A DNA stretch of 64,000 bases, taken from NCBI GenBank assembly GCA_028571685.1, contig CM053143.1:195803829-195867828 (forward strand). The letters run 5' to 3'. Under the pieces are notes generated by a model, which worked only from the letters and a program-made list of their open reading frames with translations, was not told the DNA's origin and made no database searches. Below are positions 10,656-21,049 of the stretch, piece by piece (position 1 is the stretch's first letter; each line of letters starts with the position of its first letter). This DNA is from Heterohyrax brucei. Its lineage: Eukaryota; Chordata; Mammalia; Hyracoidea; Procaviidae. Both the position numbers and the translations under genes were made by a program.

Positions 10656-11300
10656 GTCCAAGAGCCCAACCTTGTACTCTCGAGCCTTTCAAGGCTCACC
10701 ACCCCTTCCTGAGACACAGGCAGCCACAGCTGGTGTGGGCCCATGTCCCACCCCCAGATGCCTCCCAGCTGAGCAGAACTCCAAACCTCTCAGAGAAGCC
10801 AAGCCAACTGCTGGGTGGGACCCCGCACCCCATTCTGCCAACACGCCCCAGCCGGGCAGGACTCTGTGCCCTGCAGCACCAACACCTCCCACCAGCCAAG
10901 GGAAGTTCTGTGCCCTCCCCCGCCCCTCCCCCAGCTAGGGTGACTCTGTCCCACCTCCTGCCGCCCCCTCTCCTGCTGTCGCCTCCGCCCTCGGTCTGGC
11001 CCACTCCTTCATGCGCCCCATCCTGCACTTCAGGAGTCATGTTAACTCCTGGTGGCGAAACAGAGGGAACATAAGTTTCCTAAAACCCTGACCACGCAAC
11101 ACCTTGTGCCTCACATCAGGTTTAGGCCATGTTCACACAACACCAGACAGCCAGCTAAAAGAAACCATACGTACCTAATGACATCACAGTACGCTGTGTG
11201 TGTGACCCGTCACATCTGTAAGTGAGATGGAAGCATACCTAGACAGCTGACAGCCCAAAACCCATCCACAGAAGAGATAAGTGTCAGCTTCACTGATACA
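10656..11300. other. Unassigned GC-rich to mixed sequence
   Basis: The stretch 10690-11000 is proline-codon rich in several frames because of CCC runs. The 166-codon frame at 10574-11074 looks like composition rather than a protein. No repeat is recognised from 11050 to 11300. Confidence 0.35.
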
Positions 11301-11850
11301 CATACAGCAACGCTCTGAAAAAATACTAATCAAAACAAAGCAGAGGAAGATACGTAACACACAAAGAAAGGAAAGAAACTAAGCTCCGGATACAGCAAAC
11401 AACCACCACACACACAAAATAAAATAAAATCAATAAAGAAACACATAAACATAAAGGAATAATTAAGGCCTTGAAGACAGCATTCCAATACAAATTACAG
11501 GATGGCTCAGGCAAAGAGCAGAACACAGGGAGGAAAATCCAAGCTGAGAGAGAACTGATAAGAGAGCCAGAGGACAAGGAGTTCAAAAGAATAACATTTA
11601 AGTTCCTCAAGGTGATCAAGGAAAACAAAAGCAGTAAGGAAAAATAAAAACTAGCAAATTCAGCAAAACAATCAAAAAAAAAAACCACTTCCATCAGCAA
11701 AAGAATACAAGAACAAACTAACAAATTTAATGGAGAAATAGAAAACATACACATACAACAACCAGAAATTCAGAAGATTAGCAATAAAATGCCAGAAATA
11801 AATAACTCCATAGACAGACAATCTTGGATCACTGCAGGTTCTTGCCTACG
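11301..11850 (+). mobile_element. Old L1 5' UTR/ORF1 N-terminal region
   Basis: This adenine-rich sequence follows the older L1 ORF1 N-terminal region: the 'KIQAERELIREPEDKEFKRITF' neighbourhood at about 11535-11600 and 'FLKVIKENKSS' follow the coiled-coil part of L1 ORF1. It is broken by stops. It is the upstream part of the L1 that continues at 12510. Confidence 0.6.
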
Positions 11851-12509
11851 ACTAGAAAAGAATCTTGAAAGGAGGCAAGAGAACCTGGGAGAGAACACTG
11901 GTATTGGGAGAAGGAGAAGCACTGTGCAGAGAAGTGCTTCGCAGCAGGCCAGCCACCAAGTGGACAGCACTCCAGGACACTAAGGCAAATCCCTAGAGCA
12001 GGCAGAGTTCTTATACTTCAGGGCTGCACGAAATCAAGTCTTTCCAGCCAACCAGGTCCCTCAGTTAGTGGCAAGACTTATTACAGGATGTTGTGCATGC
12101 GGTGTCCTTTGAGATCTCGGTTCAAATCCTGGTCTTGGCACTAGCTTTATGCTTTTGTGCCCCTCTGCCTGCAGCTCGCATGGTGCCCACTTCTAGCACC
12201 ACTGCACATGCCCCTCATGTTAGCACATTCAGATTGGTCCTGAACAGCATCTTAAAGAAGTTTTTGTTCTTTTGGTATCTGCAATGTATTAATCGGTCAT
12301 CCTGGTCAGATTGCACTCATTCTGTCTATGACATAATCATCCTCAGGAGTTTCTAAACTATGGACAGGGGCTCAGTGCTTTTCCTATCTCACTGTCAGGC
12401 TATGATTAACTACCAGTTCCATTTATTTCACTGCCACCTGTTTGTAGTTTCAGTTATAAGGCTTACCGAAAAGTGCTTACAGAGGCTTTTAGGTTCCCAG
12501 TCTCAGACA
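11851..12509. other. Unassigned insert in old L1, with a possible MIR
   Basis: This stretch separates the two L1 ORF1 pieces and does not look like L1. About 12090-12180 resembles a MIR head ('CGGTTCAAATCCTGGTCTTGGCACTAGC'-type), but it is weak. No coding frame has a recognisable domain. Confidence 0.35.
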
Positions 12510-13110
12510 CAGATGCAGAACTGAATCACTGTAGGAAAGAATCAGCAATACAGAGGACAAATGGATACTAACTTGTTTGAGGACAAATCAAAAAAAAAAA
12601 AAAGGAAAAAAATGAAGAAAGACCAAGATTTATGTGGAACATCATCAAGGGGAATAATGTATGCATACTAGGAATCCTAGAAAGTGAAATTAAAAACATG
12701 TCCAGAGAATATTTTTGAAGATGTAACTGCAGAAAAAAATCCCAAGTATCATAAAAGCTGAGAGTTCCATACAAGAAAAATGAACTCCATACAGAACACA
12801 CACCAAAAGAAATGCACCAACATACATCATAACTGAACTTTCCAGACGAAAGGAAAAAAAAAGAATCTTCAAGACAAGATAAGAAAAGTGAAATATCACC
12901 TACAATGGGGCCTAAATAAGACTAAACTCTGATTTCTCATCAGAAACCATGCTAGAAAGAAGGCAAAGGGATGGCATACGCAAAGCCCAGAGAGAAAAGA
13001 ACTGCCACCAAGAAATACAGAGACAGCAAAACTGTCTTTCAGAAGTGAGGGTGAAGTTAAGATGTGTTTGGATAAGCAGAAATTAAAATAATTTGTGACC
13101 AACACCATGA
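12510..13110 (+). pseudogene. Old L1 ORF1 C-terminal remnant
   Basis: The plus strand carries the RRM and C-terminal part of L1 ORF1. 'MWNIIKGNNVCILGI' equivalents lie near 12635-12675, then the 'ISHQKPC' and 'KEGKGMAYAKP' equivalents near 12940-12990, and 'SKTVFQK' near 13025. It is heavily frameshifted and contains A-runs at 12589-12612. Confidence 0.7.
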
Positions 13111-13224
13111 GAAGTATTGATGTGTCTCAGATATAAAACCAAGGGCCTAAGACCACAAGCTGAGATGAACACACCACAGCATCATCCAGATATGAAGCCA
13201 GGCACCAGCTTCAAAAAACAAAAA

Positions 13225-13390
13225 CAGAACAGATATGGGAAGTGCAGGGCGGAAAAGGGGAGTGTGCTGTCCCAGCACAGTGCTCGGGGGGCAGTTAGGG
13301 TGGCACAGCAGTGCATGTTCAGGTTTTATACAGCAAGTCGGGTTGGACTGTAGCTTTAACTTAAACTACAATAAAATATTAAAGAAAAGG
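13225..13390 (+). mobile_element. 5'-truncated L1 3' UTR end
   Basis: The end of this segment follows the same L1 3' terminal sequence seen at 36115-36215, 48940-49045 and 56015-56115. The order is GTGTGCTGTC, the GCAGTGCATG(T) stretch, 'TTATACAGCAA', 'TGTAGCTTTAACTTAAACTACAATAAA', then an A-rich tail. It is a short insertion into the older L1. Confidence 0.65.
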
Positions 13391-13543
13391 GAGACCCGGC
13401 AGCAAGACAGGGAAGCCAGAGGCTCCACAAAGGGTCCTCCAGGCAGGCCAGGTTGCTGAGTTGAGCTTAGAGCTATGAGCTACAGAGGCAGCCCTGTTAC
13501 CTACACACACATAGAGGAGGTTCTGGGCCTTTTAAGGACATGG

Positions 13544-13741
13544 AGGAGTCCCAGATGTGAGGTGGTTAAGCAGTTGGCTGCTGACCAAACAGACTGGTCA
13601 GTGGCTTGAGCCCATGAGATGCTCAGAGAAGGACATGGCAGTTGGCTTTGTAAAGATGAGACCTTAGGAAGCCCTAAGGGACAGTGTTCTCCTGCATCGT
13701 GTGGGGTCACTGTGAGTTAGAATCCACTGAAGATGATGCCT
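13544..13741 (+). repeat. AfroSINE, long type
   Basis: The tRNA-like head is 'GAGGTGGTTAAGCAGTTGGCTGCTGACC', then 'GGCTTGAGCCCATGAG'. The middle block is 'CTTTGTAAAGATGAGACC' and the tail is 'GGGGTCACTGTGAGTTAGAATC'. It is diverged, so this copy is old. Confidence 0.75.
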
Positions 13742-13985
13742 TTTTCTTTCTGTTTGGTTTAAGGAGGCAAGGGAAAATTCAAAGGAGCACACATCCTTCT
13801 GCCTAACATAAACAGTAAGCAGTGGGCACAGGGGTGGTCATGGAGGCAGGCAGCAGTCAGGACACTTCGTGGGGGGCATCTCAGAGAACCTGCTCTGCAG
13901 CTGGAGCATCTAAGCCCTTCCTTCCTGTGGCGCACTGTGTAAACATCCTTGGGAAGACATGGAGGAATCCTAACAACCAGGGAGG
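13742..13985. other. Unassigned sequence
   Basis: No family is recognised. Confidence 0.35.
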
Positions 13986-14700
13986 AAAGTGGGGCAGGAA
14001 ACCATAAATACATTGCCAAAAAATGGCTATTCTCCTCAGCTATAATGAAGAGAAATTCAGAACCAACCACCCAAAGCAATAACAACCTAAAAGTTACATA
14101 CTGATTCAAGTGAATTAACAACTTCAAAAGAAAGTGGAAACCGAACGATGTAGTTATACAACTTCCACGTGCAGAAGAAGTGATCTCGCAGTACAGCAGC
14201 CTGTTTTAAATTTAGGATGATAAATATAAATTTCAGGGTAACTACAAAGAAAAAACTAAATGTACAACACAAGAAAGAACGGGAAAGAAAGGAGGAAGGG
14301 AGGAAGGAAGGAGGGAGGGAGGAAATGAAATCAAAGTTATTCAGCAACCCCAAAACAACAACAACTGAAAGGAAAAGAAAATCCAAACACAAAAAGAACT
14401 CATCACAGAAAGTAAAGAACAGAAAACCACAAACACCTCAGAAGAAAAAAAGCAACAAACTGTCCTCAGGAAATCCATGCCTGTCAATCATCACACCAAA
14501 TGTATATGTGTAAAATGCATCAGTGTAGAGACACAGGGTGTCAGAATGGATAAAAGAATAACATAAAACAAGATGATCCATCAATAAGTTACCTACAAGA
14601 ATCACACCTTAGACTCAAAAACAATAAATAAATAAACAGGTTAAAAATCAAAGAACAGAAGTACTTATGCCAAACAAACAATAATCAAAAAAAGAGCAGA
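13986..14700 (+). mobile_element. Old L1 inter-ORF and ORF2 start
   Basis: The sequence follows the L1 region between the ORFs ('AATATAAATTTCAGGGTAACTACAAAG') and the beginning of the ORF2 endonuclease ('CCTGTCAATCATCACACCAAATG', the 'SIITLNVNG' equivalent). It includes a GGAA/GGGA-rich stretch at 14279-14325. The L1 is cut at 14705 by the MaLR-like provirus and resumes at 16871. Confidence 0.75.
14279..14325 (+). repeat. GGAA/GGGA-rich simple repeat
   Basis: A purine run of AGGA/GGGA units within old L1 sequence. Confidence 0.85.
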
Positions 14701-14705
14701 AGTGC
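14701..14705. repeat. Target-site duplication, left copy of MaLR provirus
   Basis: AGTGC here pairs with AGTAC at 16871-16875 with one transition. Removing the provirus and one copy restores a continuous L1 endonuclease sequence (GCAGAAGT.C/CAATATTAAT), which confirms the boundary. Confidence 0.75.
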
Positions 14706-15200
14706 TGTGTTAGCCATCTGGTGCTGCCCTGACAGAAACACCACAGGTGGAAAGCTTTAAAAAGAAACATTTTATTTTCCCACAGTACAGCAGGCTAAAA
14801 GCCCAAATTCAGGGTGTCAGCTCCAGGGGAAGGCTTTCTCTGCTGGATCTGGAGGAAGTCCTTGTTGTCAATCTTCCTTTGGACTGGAAGCTTCCGAGGT
14901 GCAGGGACCTCAGTCTATTCCAAAGGATGTGCTCAGCTTCCAGCACAGATTCTTGGTGGTGTGAGGTCCCCAAATCTCTCTGCTGGGTTCCTTCCTTTAT
15001 AACTCAAGAGATTGTCTTGAGGCACAGTACCATCTTAAACACTGAGTCCTGCCCCACCAGTAGAACTGATGCCCAGCCACCCTCATTAACACCATAGAGG
15101 CACAATTTACAACATGGAGAAATATCACACAATACCAGGAATCATGGCCTAGCTAAATGGCTACATAGTGTTTTGGGGGAACACAATTCAATCCATGACA
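14706..15200 (-). repeat. 3' LTR of MaLR-like provirus
   Basis: A 495-bp LTR on the minus strand, beginning TGTCATGGATTGAATTGTG (right end) and ending CTAACACA (left end). The start matches the MLT1/THE1 type of ERVL-MaLR LTR. It contains a CTTTTTAAAGC-like and AATAAAA region near its 3' end. It differs from the 5' LTR at about one fifth of positions by eye. Confidence 0.85.
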
Positions 15201-15843
15201 TTGTACCCTTTGTTCCCTAAAAAAATCACATCCTTACAACACATAAAACATATTCACCCTATCACAGCAAACATCTTAAAGTCGAAAATCCAGAAATTCC
15301 TCTTCAGCTGTGAAATCTAGAATACAAATTATCTGCTTCCAAAATACAATGGCAGAACAGGCAGGCACAAGTTTGGCATTTCCATTACAAACGGGAGAAA
15401 GAAGGCAAACGCAATAAGCAAGTCAGCAAAACACAGCACAGTAGCCCTCAAAGCCTTGAAAATAATCTTCTGTTCTCTGAGACATTTTACACAATGGCCC
15501 TGACCTCCAGACTCTAGGTATTGGCCACCTTCTCCAGACTCTGAGTGGAAGCTCCTGACTCCTTACTACAGCTCTGCCTTCTAGGCCCACTAGGACAGCA
15601 ACTCTGGTCTCTTGGCTTTAGGTGCACCCTAAGCCCAAATGAGTGGCAATTCTACCCTTACAAACACAGAAAGCCATGGCTCCACCCTTCCAAAACTCTG
15701 AGATCATGGTCATACTTCTGAGACTGAGGCAGCTCAGCTTCTCATGGTCCCTTCAGCTTCTGCTTCCTTTGCCTCATGGCCTGGGCCTCAGGCCTACATC
15801 TGCCCTGCTGGGACAAGTGTTCCAAAGCTCTATAGTGCCACTG

Positions 15844-15890
15844 TTTCAAGTGCCCAGAGGCACCCAACTCTGCTAGGAAGCCTCCTGCAC
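15844..15890 (+). repeat. Direct repeat flanking inverted LTR piece, copy 1
   Basis: This 47-bp stretch (TTCAAGTGCCCAGAGGCACC...) recurs at 16092-16139 with about 8 differences. Confidence 0.75.
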
Positions 15891-15914
15891 ATAGAGACTC
15901 AGCTCTCCTGTTCT

Positions 15915-16090
15915 GTGGGTCTGTTTGGTGCCTCAAGGCAGACTCTTGAGCTATGAAGGAAAGAAGCCCACAGAGAGGTCTGGGGACCTCATAGCACCAA
16001 CAGTCTGTGCTGGAAGCAGAACACGTCTTTGGGAAAGGACCTGGGGTCCCTGCACATCAGAAGATTCCAGCCCAGGGGAAGATGGACAAC
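15915..16090 (+). repeat. Inverted copy of 5' LTR segment
   Basis: The plus strand here matches the minus strand of 16531-16713 in the 5' LTR at roughly 93 percent by eye (about 11 differences over 165 aligned bases). The two arms could form a large stem with a loop of about 440 bases. Confidence 0.85.
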
Positions 16091-16091
16091 A

Positions 16092-16139
16092 ATTCAAGTG
16101 CCTAGAGGCACCCCATTCTGCCAGGAAACCTCTGTGCAC
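16092..16139 (+). repeat. Direct repeat flanking inverted LTR piece, copy 2
   Basis: This is the partner of 15844-15890. The pair brackets the inverted LTR segment. Confidence 0.75.
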
Positions 16140-16379
16140 AAGCCCTCTGCTTCCTTGCCCCGTGCTCCATGCTGCCTCACACTGCTCTGGTTCTGCTACT
16201 GTGCACCCGTTGCTGCCTCCACTGGTCCTTTGCTGCTCACTTTTCACCATGAGCACTTTCACTGGCGTTAGCAGTTCTCTTTAGTTCCTTCTGGGACGTC
16301 CATCGATTCACAGTTTCCAAACTGCTTCCACATTTTAGGTATTTGCTAGAGCAGAAACCCCTCTCTCGGTACCAAATGC

Positions 16380-16870
16380 TGTGTTAGTCATCTAGTGTTG
16401 CTTTAACAGAAACACCACAAGTGGACAGCTTTAAAAAAAAAAAGGAATTTTATTTTGTCACAGTCCAGTAGGCTAACAGTCCAGATCCAACTCCAGGGGA
16501 AAGCTTTCTCTGCTGGACCTGGAAGAAGATCCTTGCTGTCCATCTTCCCCAGACTGGAATCTTCTGACGTGCAGGGACCCCAGGTCCTTTCCCAAAGATG
16601 TGTTCCGCTTCCAGCACAGACTGTTGGTGCTATGAGATCCCCAGACCTCTCTGTGGGCTTCTTTCCTTGATAGCTCAAGAGTCTGCCTCGAGACACCAAA
16701 CAGTCTTACACACGGAGTCCCGCCCCAGCAACACAACGCCCACCCATCCTCCCCCATTAGCACCACAGAGGCAGGGTTTTCAGCACGGAGGACATCACAC
16801 AGCACCAGGCAACACGGCTTAGTTAAGCTGCTACCCATATTTTGGGGGGAACACAATTCAATCCATGACA
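16380..16870 (-). repeat. 5' LTR of MaLR-like provirus
   Basis: A 491-bp minus-strand LTR from TGTCATGGATTGAATTGTG (right end, 16870) to CTAACACA (left end, 16380). It is followed directly on the minus strand by the typical MaLR leader. An A11 run at 16433-16443 is near its 3' end. Confidence 0.87.
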
Positions 16871-16945
16871 AGTACCAATATTAATATCTGACAAAATGGA
16901 CTTTAAGTCAAAACTCATTATTAGAGACAAAGAAGGACCATACGG
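16871..16945 (+). mobile_element. Old L1 ORF2 endonuclease continuation
   Basis: The L1 interrupted at 14705 resumes: 'AATATTAATATCTGACAAAATGG' and 'AAGTCAAAACTCATTATTAGAGAC' correspond to the 'ILISDKIDFKSK' segment that follows the conserved 'RAGVA' of L1 endonucleases. It fades into unassigned sequence by about 16945. Confidence 0.7.
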
Positions 16946-17505
16946 TGACGAACAGATGCACAACACTGACAGTGACGACACGGTGTCCCTGACGTCACTG
17001 CTGCTGATACTGTGACCAGGGAGCCGGTCACCACAAAGCCAGACATAGAGACGTGGAGGGACGGCCACGACCTGAGAAGGTGCTGGGTTAGCACCCTAAA
17101 AACCGTCCTAACATCTCAAGTCGGAGGGCTTTATAGGAAGGAGGAAGGTTTACAGAAACAGAAGCGGGTGTTAGTCAGGCGCCCAGGGGAACCTGTAGCT
17201 TTCTAAGGTCCCTGGGCAAGGTGTGCAGTCACAAGGTGGGTGATGACACCTCGTCTCAAGACAGAGGGCTCAGGGGTCATCAGTCACAAGGTGAGCCAGA
17301 GTGGGGGGCACGGTTAGAGGAATCGTAGTGTTCTCTGGATTCTGTAGCTGCCTCAGATCCCTGGGCAAGGTGGGTGATGTTACATGGATCAGGTCCCTGG
17401 GTAGGAACTGAAAGAAACCACACAGTCTCCAGGTTAGTCCCTGTTATTTTTCTAGTCAGCCTGAGAGACCAAGCAAGGACTTTTAACCAATATTTTACAA
17501 TCATT
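16946..17505. other. Unassigned sequence with internal direct repeats
   Basis: The phrase CCCTGGGCAAGGTG with neighbouring GGTGGGTGATG recurs around 17209-17245 and 17360-17378. Another AGTCACAAGGTG motif occurs at 17228 and 17282. This could be the repeated U3 of an LTR, but no boundary is visible. Confidence 0.4.
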
Positions 17506-18693
17506 AGGCTTTCAATATCAGTAGTATCACACAGAAGTCAAACTTTGCTGACGACCGTGCACAAGCCACTCCACATTGACAAGGAACTGCCAGTAATTCA
17601 GGCCGAATTCAGAAGAGGACGCGGAGCCAGGGACGTCACCGCTGAGGTCAGACGGGTCCTGGCTGGGTGCAAACACCACAAGGATGTCTGCCTGTGTTTT
17701 ATTGACCATGCAAAGGCATTCGACTGTGTGGATCATAACAAATTATGGATAACATTGCAAAGAATGGGAATTTCAGAACACTTAACTGTCCTGAGGAATC
17801 TGTACATTGATCAAGTAGAACTTCTTTGAACAGAACAAGGGGACACTGAACAAGTTGAGTCAAGAAAGATGTGTGTCAGGGTCACATCTTTTCATCATAT
17901 TAATTCAGTCGGTATGCTGGGGGAAACAAAAAACAGAAGAAACTGGACTTTATGAAAAAGAAAGCACCATCATGACTGAAGGAAGATTCAGTAAGACACT
18001 GCTTTACGCAGATCATCTGCCAGTCGGAACGACGCAGCGGCAGAGGGCTGGGCTTTGGGTGGTTTTACGCAGGCAACACGACCTCGCTTGCTGAAAGTGA
18101 AGAGGACTTGACGCACTTAAGACCAAAAGGGCTCCAGCCTTCAGTGTAGATCACACTTCAACAAGAAGAAAACAAGGATTCTCACAACTGGACCAGGCAG
18201 CAACATCACGGTAAACCAAGAAGATTGAAAGTTGTCGAGGACTTTGTTTTACATAGATACTCAACCACTGTCCACAGACACCTCAGTCAGGAACTCGAAA
18301 GTCGCACTGTGTTTTGCAAATCTGCTACAAAAGAGCTGTTTGAAGTACTGAGAGAGCATCTCAAAGTCTAAGGTGTCTCTGACTGAAGCCACGGTGAATC
18401 CAGTTACCCAGCACACACGCGGCCGCTGGACGAAGACCCGTGGACGGAGGCCTCAGATCACGGTGCTGGCCAAGGGTCCTACTACACCACCGACCCAGGA
18501 GAACAGACCAATCTGTGCAGGAAGAAGTACGGCCAGAACTGTCCTCACAGGAAGGAAGGAAGGAAGGAAGGAAGGAAGGAAGGAAGGGCGGTGAGCCCAC
18601 GTCTCGCCTGCTTTGGTACGTCATCAGGAGGGATCAGTTTCTGGAGGCCACCGTGACCAGTAAAGTAGAAAAAAGGCAAAGCAAAGAACAACA
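17506..18693 (+). mobile_element. RTE fragment, RT palm to 3' tail
   Basis: The plus strand encodes the RTE reverse transcriptase palm ('FRRGRGARDV' then 'CLCFIDHAKAFDCVDHNKLW' at about 17690-17745, with the first catalytic aspartate in FID), the 'GISEHLTVL.NLYIDQ' block, and later degraded thumb and tail segments to about 18690. A (GGAA)n run interrupts the tail. The open frame of 151 codons at 17374-17829 starts in unrelated upstream sequence, so its N-terminus is not RTE. Confidence 0.85.
18549..18588 (+). repeat. (GGAA)n microsatellite
   Basis: About ten uninterrupted AAGG units lie within the RTE 3' tail. Confidence 0.95.
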
Positions 18694-18842
18694 ACCTACT
18701 GCCGTCCAGTGAGTTCTGGCTCACAGCGACCCTGGGTCAGAGCAGAACTGCCCCGTGGTTTCCCAGGAGTGCCTGGCGAGCCTGAACTGCCGGCCTTTCG
18801 GTTAGCAGAGGCAGCACCTAACCACTGGGCAACGGCGTCTTC
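18694..18842 (-). repeat. AfroSINE
   Basis: The minus-strand copy has the head 'CCAGTGGTTAGGTGCTGCCTCTGC' read in reverse, the 'AACC..AAAGGCCGGCAGTTCAGG' B-box region, and the tail 'GGGTCGCTGTGAGCCAGAAC'. It abuts the end of the RTE fragment. Confidence 0.88.
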
Positions 18843-19384
18843 AGTAGAGGGTAGGGGAAAACCACAAAGACCCTCGAGCAATCAAATTCACATAGTGGCT
18901 GTAACAGCGGGCCCAGGATGACACTGCTTTCGAGGCAGGAGCGAGGATGGGTGGGGCTTCGCCCTGTTTGCACGGGCGCTGTCAGCAGGAGAGGGAACCC
19001 CAGTCCGCAGCACGGAACACCAGCACCGACGGAAACTCTCTGCCTCCGCAAAGACGCCAGGAAGGTGCCCTGTGGAGCCCGGCGGCTCTGTAAGGCACAG
19101 AGCTGCCAGGGCCAGAATCAGCGGCAATGATTTGGGCTTTATATTAATTCAAATTTAATATTAAGAAGGTCACTTGAGACTGTGTAAATGCCATCTTTCT
19201 CCTGCAACACAGACGCTCCCGCTTCAGCAGCTGGGGACATTCTCCCGCCCCGTTGTGAGTCTGTGCCTCCCCGCGGCATTCTTGGGTGGACACAAGCTTG
19301 TCCCCCTCCTTTACTTATTTGTTTCTTTATTTCTACCAACGTGACCTCGTGAGTTTTTATTTTATTCCACAGATTAAAATCCAT
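18843..19384. other. Unassigned sequence
   Basis: No gene or repeat is recognised. The frames of 60-81 codons are unconvincing. Confidence 0.35.
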
Positions 19385-19815
19385 TGCTCTTAGGAGTTGT
19401 TTTCACACTTCCGTTGTTCCAGGTTTGATCAGTGGGAGTCCCCTCAGGCTGGCCCAGTGACCTTCTGACATGTCCCTGTCTTTCCTGGAGCCCTTCTGTA
19501 CTTTCTGGCCAAAGAATTTTCCAGAATCTTCTGGGCTTCTCCGAACCAGCCTTGGAACAATCCAGCGCCCCTGAGAGGATGGTTCAGAATCCAGGTCTCA
19601 GCATGAGGGGAGCTCATTGGCGGGCTGTGGTGCTGTGACTTCTGGGAGCTGCCCGGGAGCCGCGTGGACAGGCCTGACCTTTACCCGAGTGAGAGGAAGG
19701 CGAGAGGAAAGGAGTGTGCACATACAAACAGAAACACCTGTGTGCTGGCATCGAGTAAACGCATACACATACACGCAAACATGTGCCCACATAAAATATT
19801 CTGTTACCCACACGT
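19385..19815. mobile_element. Possible ancient L1 (L1M/L1ME-like) 3' region
   Basis: The phrase 'CAGGTTTGATCAGTGGGAGTC', followed by 'CCTTCTGACATGTCCC' and 'TTTCTGGCC', then 'CAGAATCCAGGTCTCAGC' and a CACATACAYACA-rich tail, matches a common ancient mammalian L1 3' region as I remember it. I cannot fix the orientation. Confidence 0.45.
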
Positions 19816-20124
19816 ATTGCTTTGTAAGACCGGAGTCGTCATGATGCTGCAGTTAGTTTCCAAGAGCCAGCAAACTGCTGTGTCACAGAGTAGAGCCAAC
19901 CCTCAGTGCCTTCCTGATGGCCAGGCTCACAGACCCCGGGGCTGGAACGTCTGCTTCCCCGGCACTGTTCGCAGTTAAATCGCCGACCTGCAGTTCTGTC
20001 ACCGGGGGCAAACCTTGGGCGCTGGGCAGCGACCATACTTTTCTGTTACCGGGAGACACAGCTGGTACGCTGAGAGGGACCGCCACCAAGTGACCAGAGA
20101 TTTCCAGTGCTGGGGTAAGCAAGG
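19816..20124. other. Unassigned sequence
   Basis: No family is recognised. Confidence 0.35.
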
Positions 20125-20810
20125 ACCCGAGGCCTCTGTCCTGGAGGCCCCCACAAACACCTTTCAGGAAATCTTCTGAGACTACAGACAGACGGTAGGG
20201 GACAAAGGGACCCGATAATTCACCCCACCCTGGGACAGTGAGACAGGAGAAGCACAGAAGACCCTCTCAATGATTGGGAACCCTCAACGATAGTTATGTC
20301 ATAAACAGTATGAGGGCGATCTGACCAGGACAGCTGATTAATAGACCCCAGATTTCACCCAAAGAATAAGAACTTCGTTAAGCTGTTTGGGAGATGAAAA
20401 ATCTAATGGCGTTCCTGGGATTCGGACCGAGATCTCCAAGTATGACACATGCACAGCATCCCATAACACAGTAAGTCCTGCAGGGGCCTCCCAGAAGCCT
20501 CTGCTGCTGACTCCCCTCTGTACCAAGAGGCATGTACAGCCTCACTCCCCTGTCCACCGCTTCCTGGGACTCGCCACTTTCAAAACGAATAGAACAGGAG
20601 ACCTCTCCTTCACAAAATCCTTTGTTGGCCCTGAGGAAACCTCTGTTCGGCGAGATGGGAAAGTGTTTCCTAGCCCGCTCGTCTGGCTCGTAAGCCCCTT
20701 GAATAAATCTTTGCTCCTGGGGAGAGAGTCTCTGCACCCTAACTGTTCATTCTTAGTCAGTGAGGCTAAGAACCCCAGATGGGTCTGTGGTGTCTGGACA
20801 CCCAGTAACC
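20125..20810 (+). repeat. ERV1-like LTR
   Basis: 20155-20530 is similar to 26305-26725, sharing 'ACACCTTTCAGGAAA', 'GGGACAGTG', 'TGACCAGGAC' and 'GATCTC' with 'CATGCACA'. 20560-20800 is similar to 36655-36930. A polyadenylation signal AATAAA at 20702-20707 is followed by an ERV-like R/U5 ('CTTTGCTCCTGGGGAGAG', then 'GTGAGGCTAAGAACCC'). The layout suggests U3-R-U5 of a gammaretrovirus-like LTR on the plus strand. Exact ends are not fixed and no viral gene follows recognisably. Confidence 0.55.
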
Positions 20811-21049
20811 ATTTCTGGGGAGCCAGCCAGGAGAATGCACGGCCCTTTGTTCCTGACCTTGGTCCCCAGATAACTGGAGAGGCAGGCTGTGACCTGGCCC
20901 AAGGAGAGAGCAGCTGTGCAGACTGACCGACCTCCGTCTCTCTGCTCAGCAGGGGTCCCTCCAACTGCCTGGAGAATGGCCTCAGTCTTACCTGTGTCCC
21001 AAGCAAACTCTCCTATCCTTTTCTGTCTCCCTTTGGGGGGCCCGGTAAA
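20811..21049. other. Unassigned, possibly ERV leader
   Basis: The sequence right of the LTR could be its leader, but I see no primer binding site that I can name and no gag-like frame. Confidence 0.3.

Larger units (their letters stand above)
15201..16379 (-). mobile_element. MaLR-like internal region
   Basis: Next to the 5' LTR, the minus strand reads 'TTTGGTACCGAGAGAGG', the characteristic start of THE1/MLT internal sequence. Next to the 3' LTR there is a purine tract (15203-15222 on the minus strand, AGGGAACAAAGGG). The 1.18-kb length fits MaLR elements, which lack a recognisable pol. No viral gene is identifiable. The 103-codon minus frame at 15951-16262 lies across a rearranged piece and is not a gene. 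Inside lies an inverted copy of an LTR segment (15915-16090). Confidence 0.8.

Noticed and set aside
10574..11074. 166-codon proline-rich open frame as a gene
   Set aside because: It arises from CCC-rich DNA, overlaps open frames on the other strand, and has no recognisable domain.
14279..14325. Triplex-forming regulatory element
   Set aside because: A purine run within an old L1. Nothing links it to a function.
15951..16262. Retroviral gag-like gene in the MaLR-like internal region
   Set aside because: Half of the frame is an inverted LTR piece. No gag motif is present and MaLR internals are normally noncoding.
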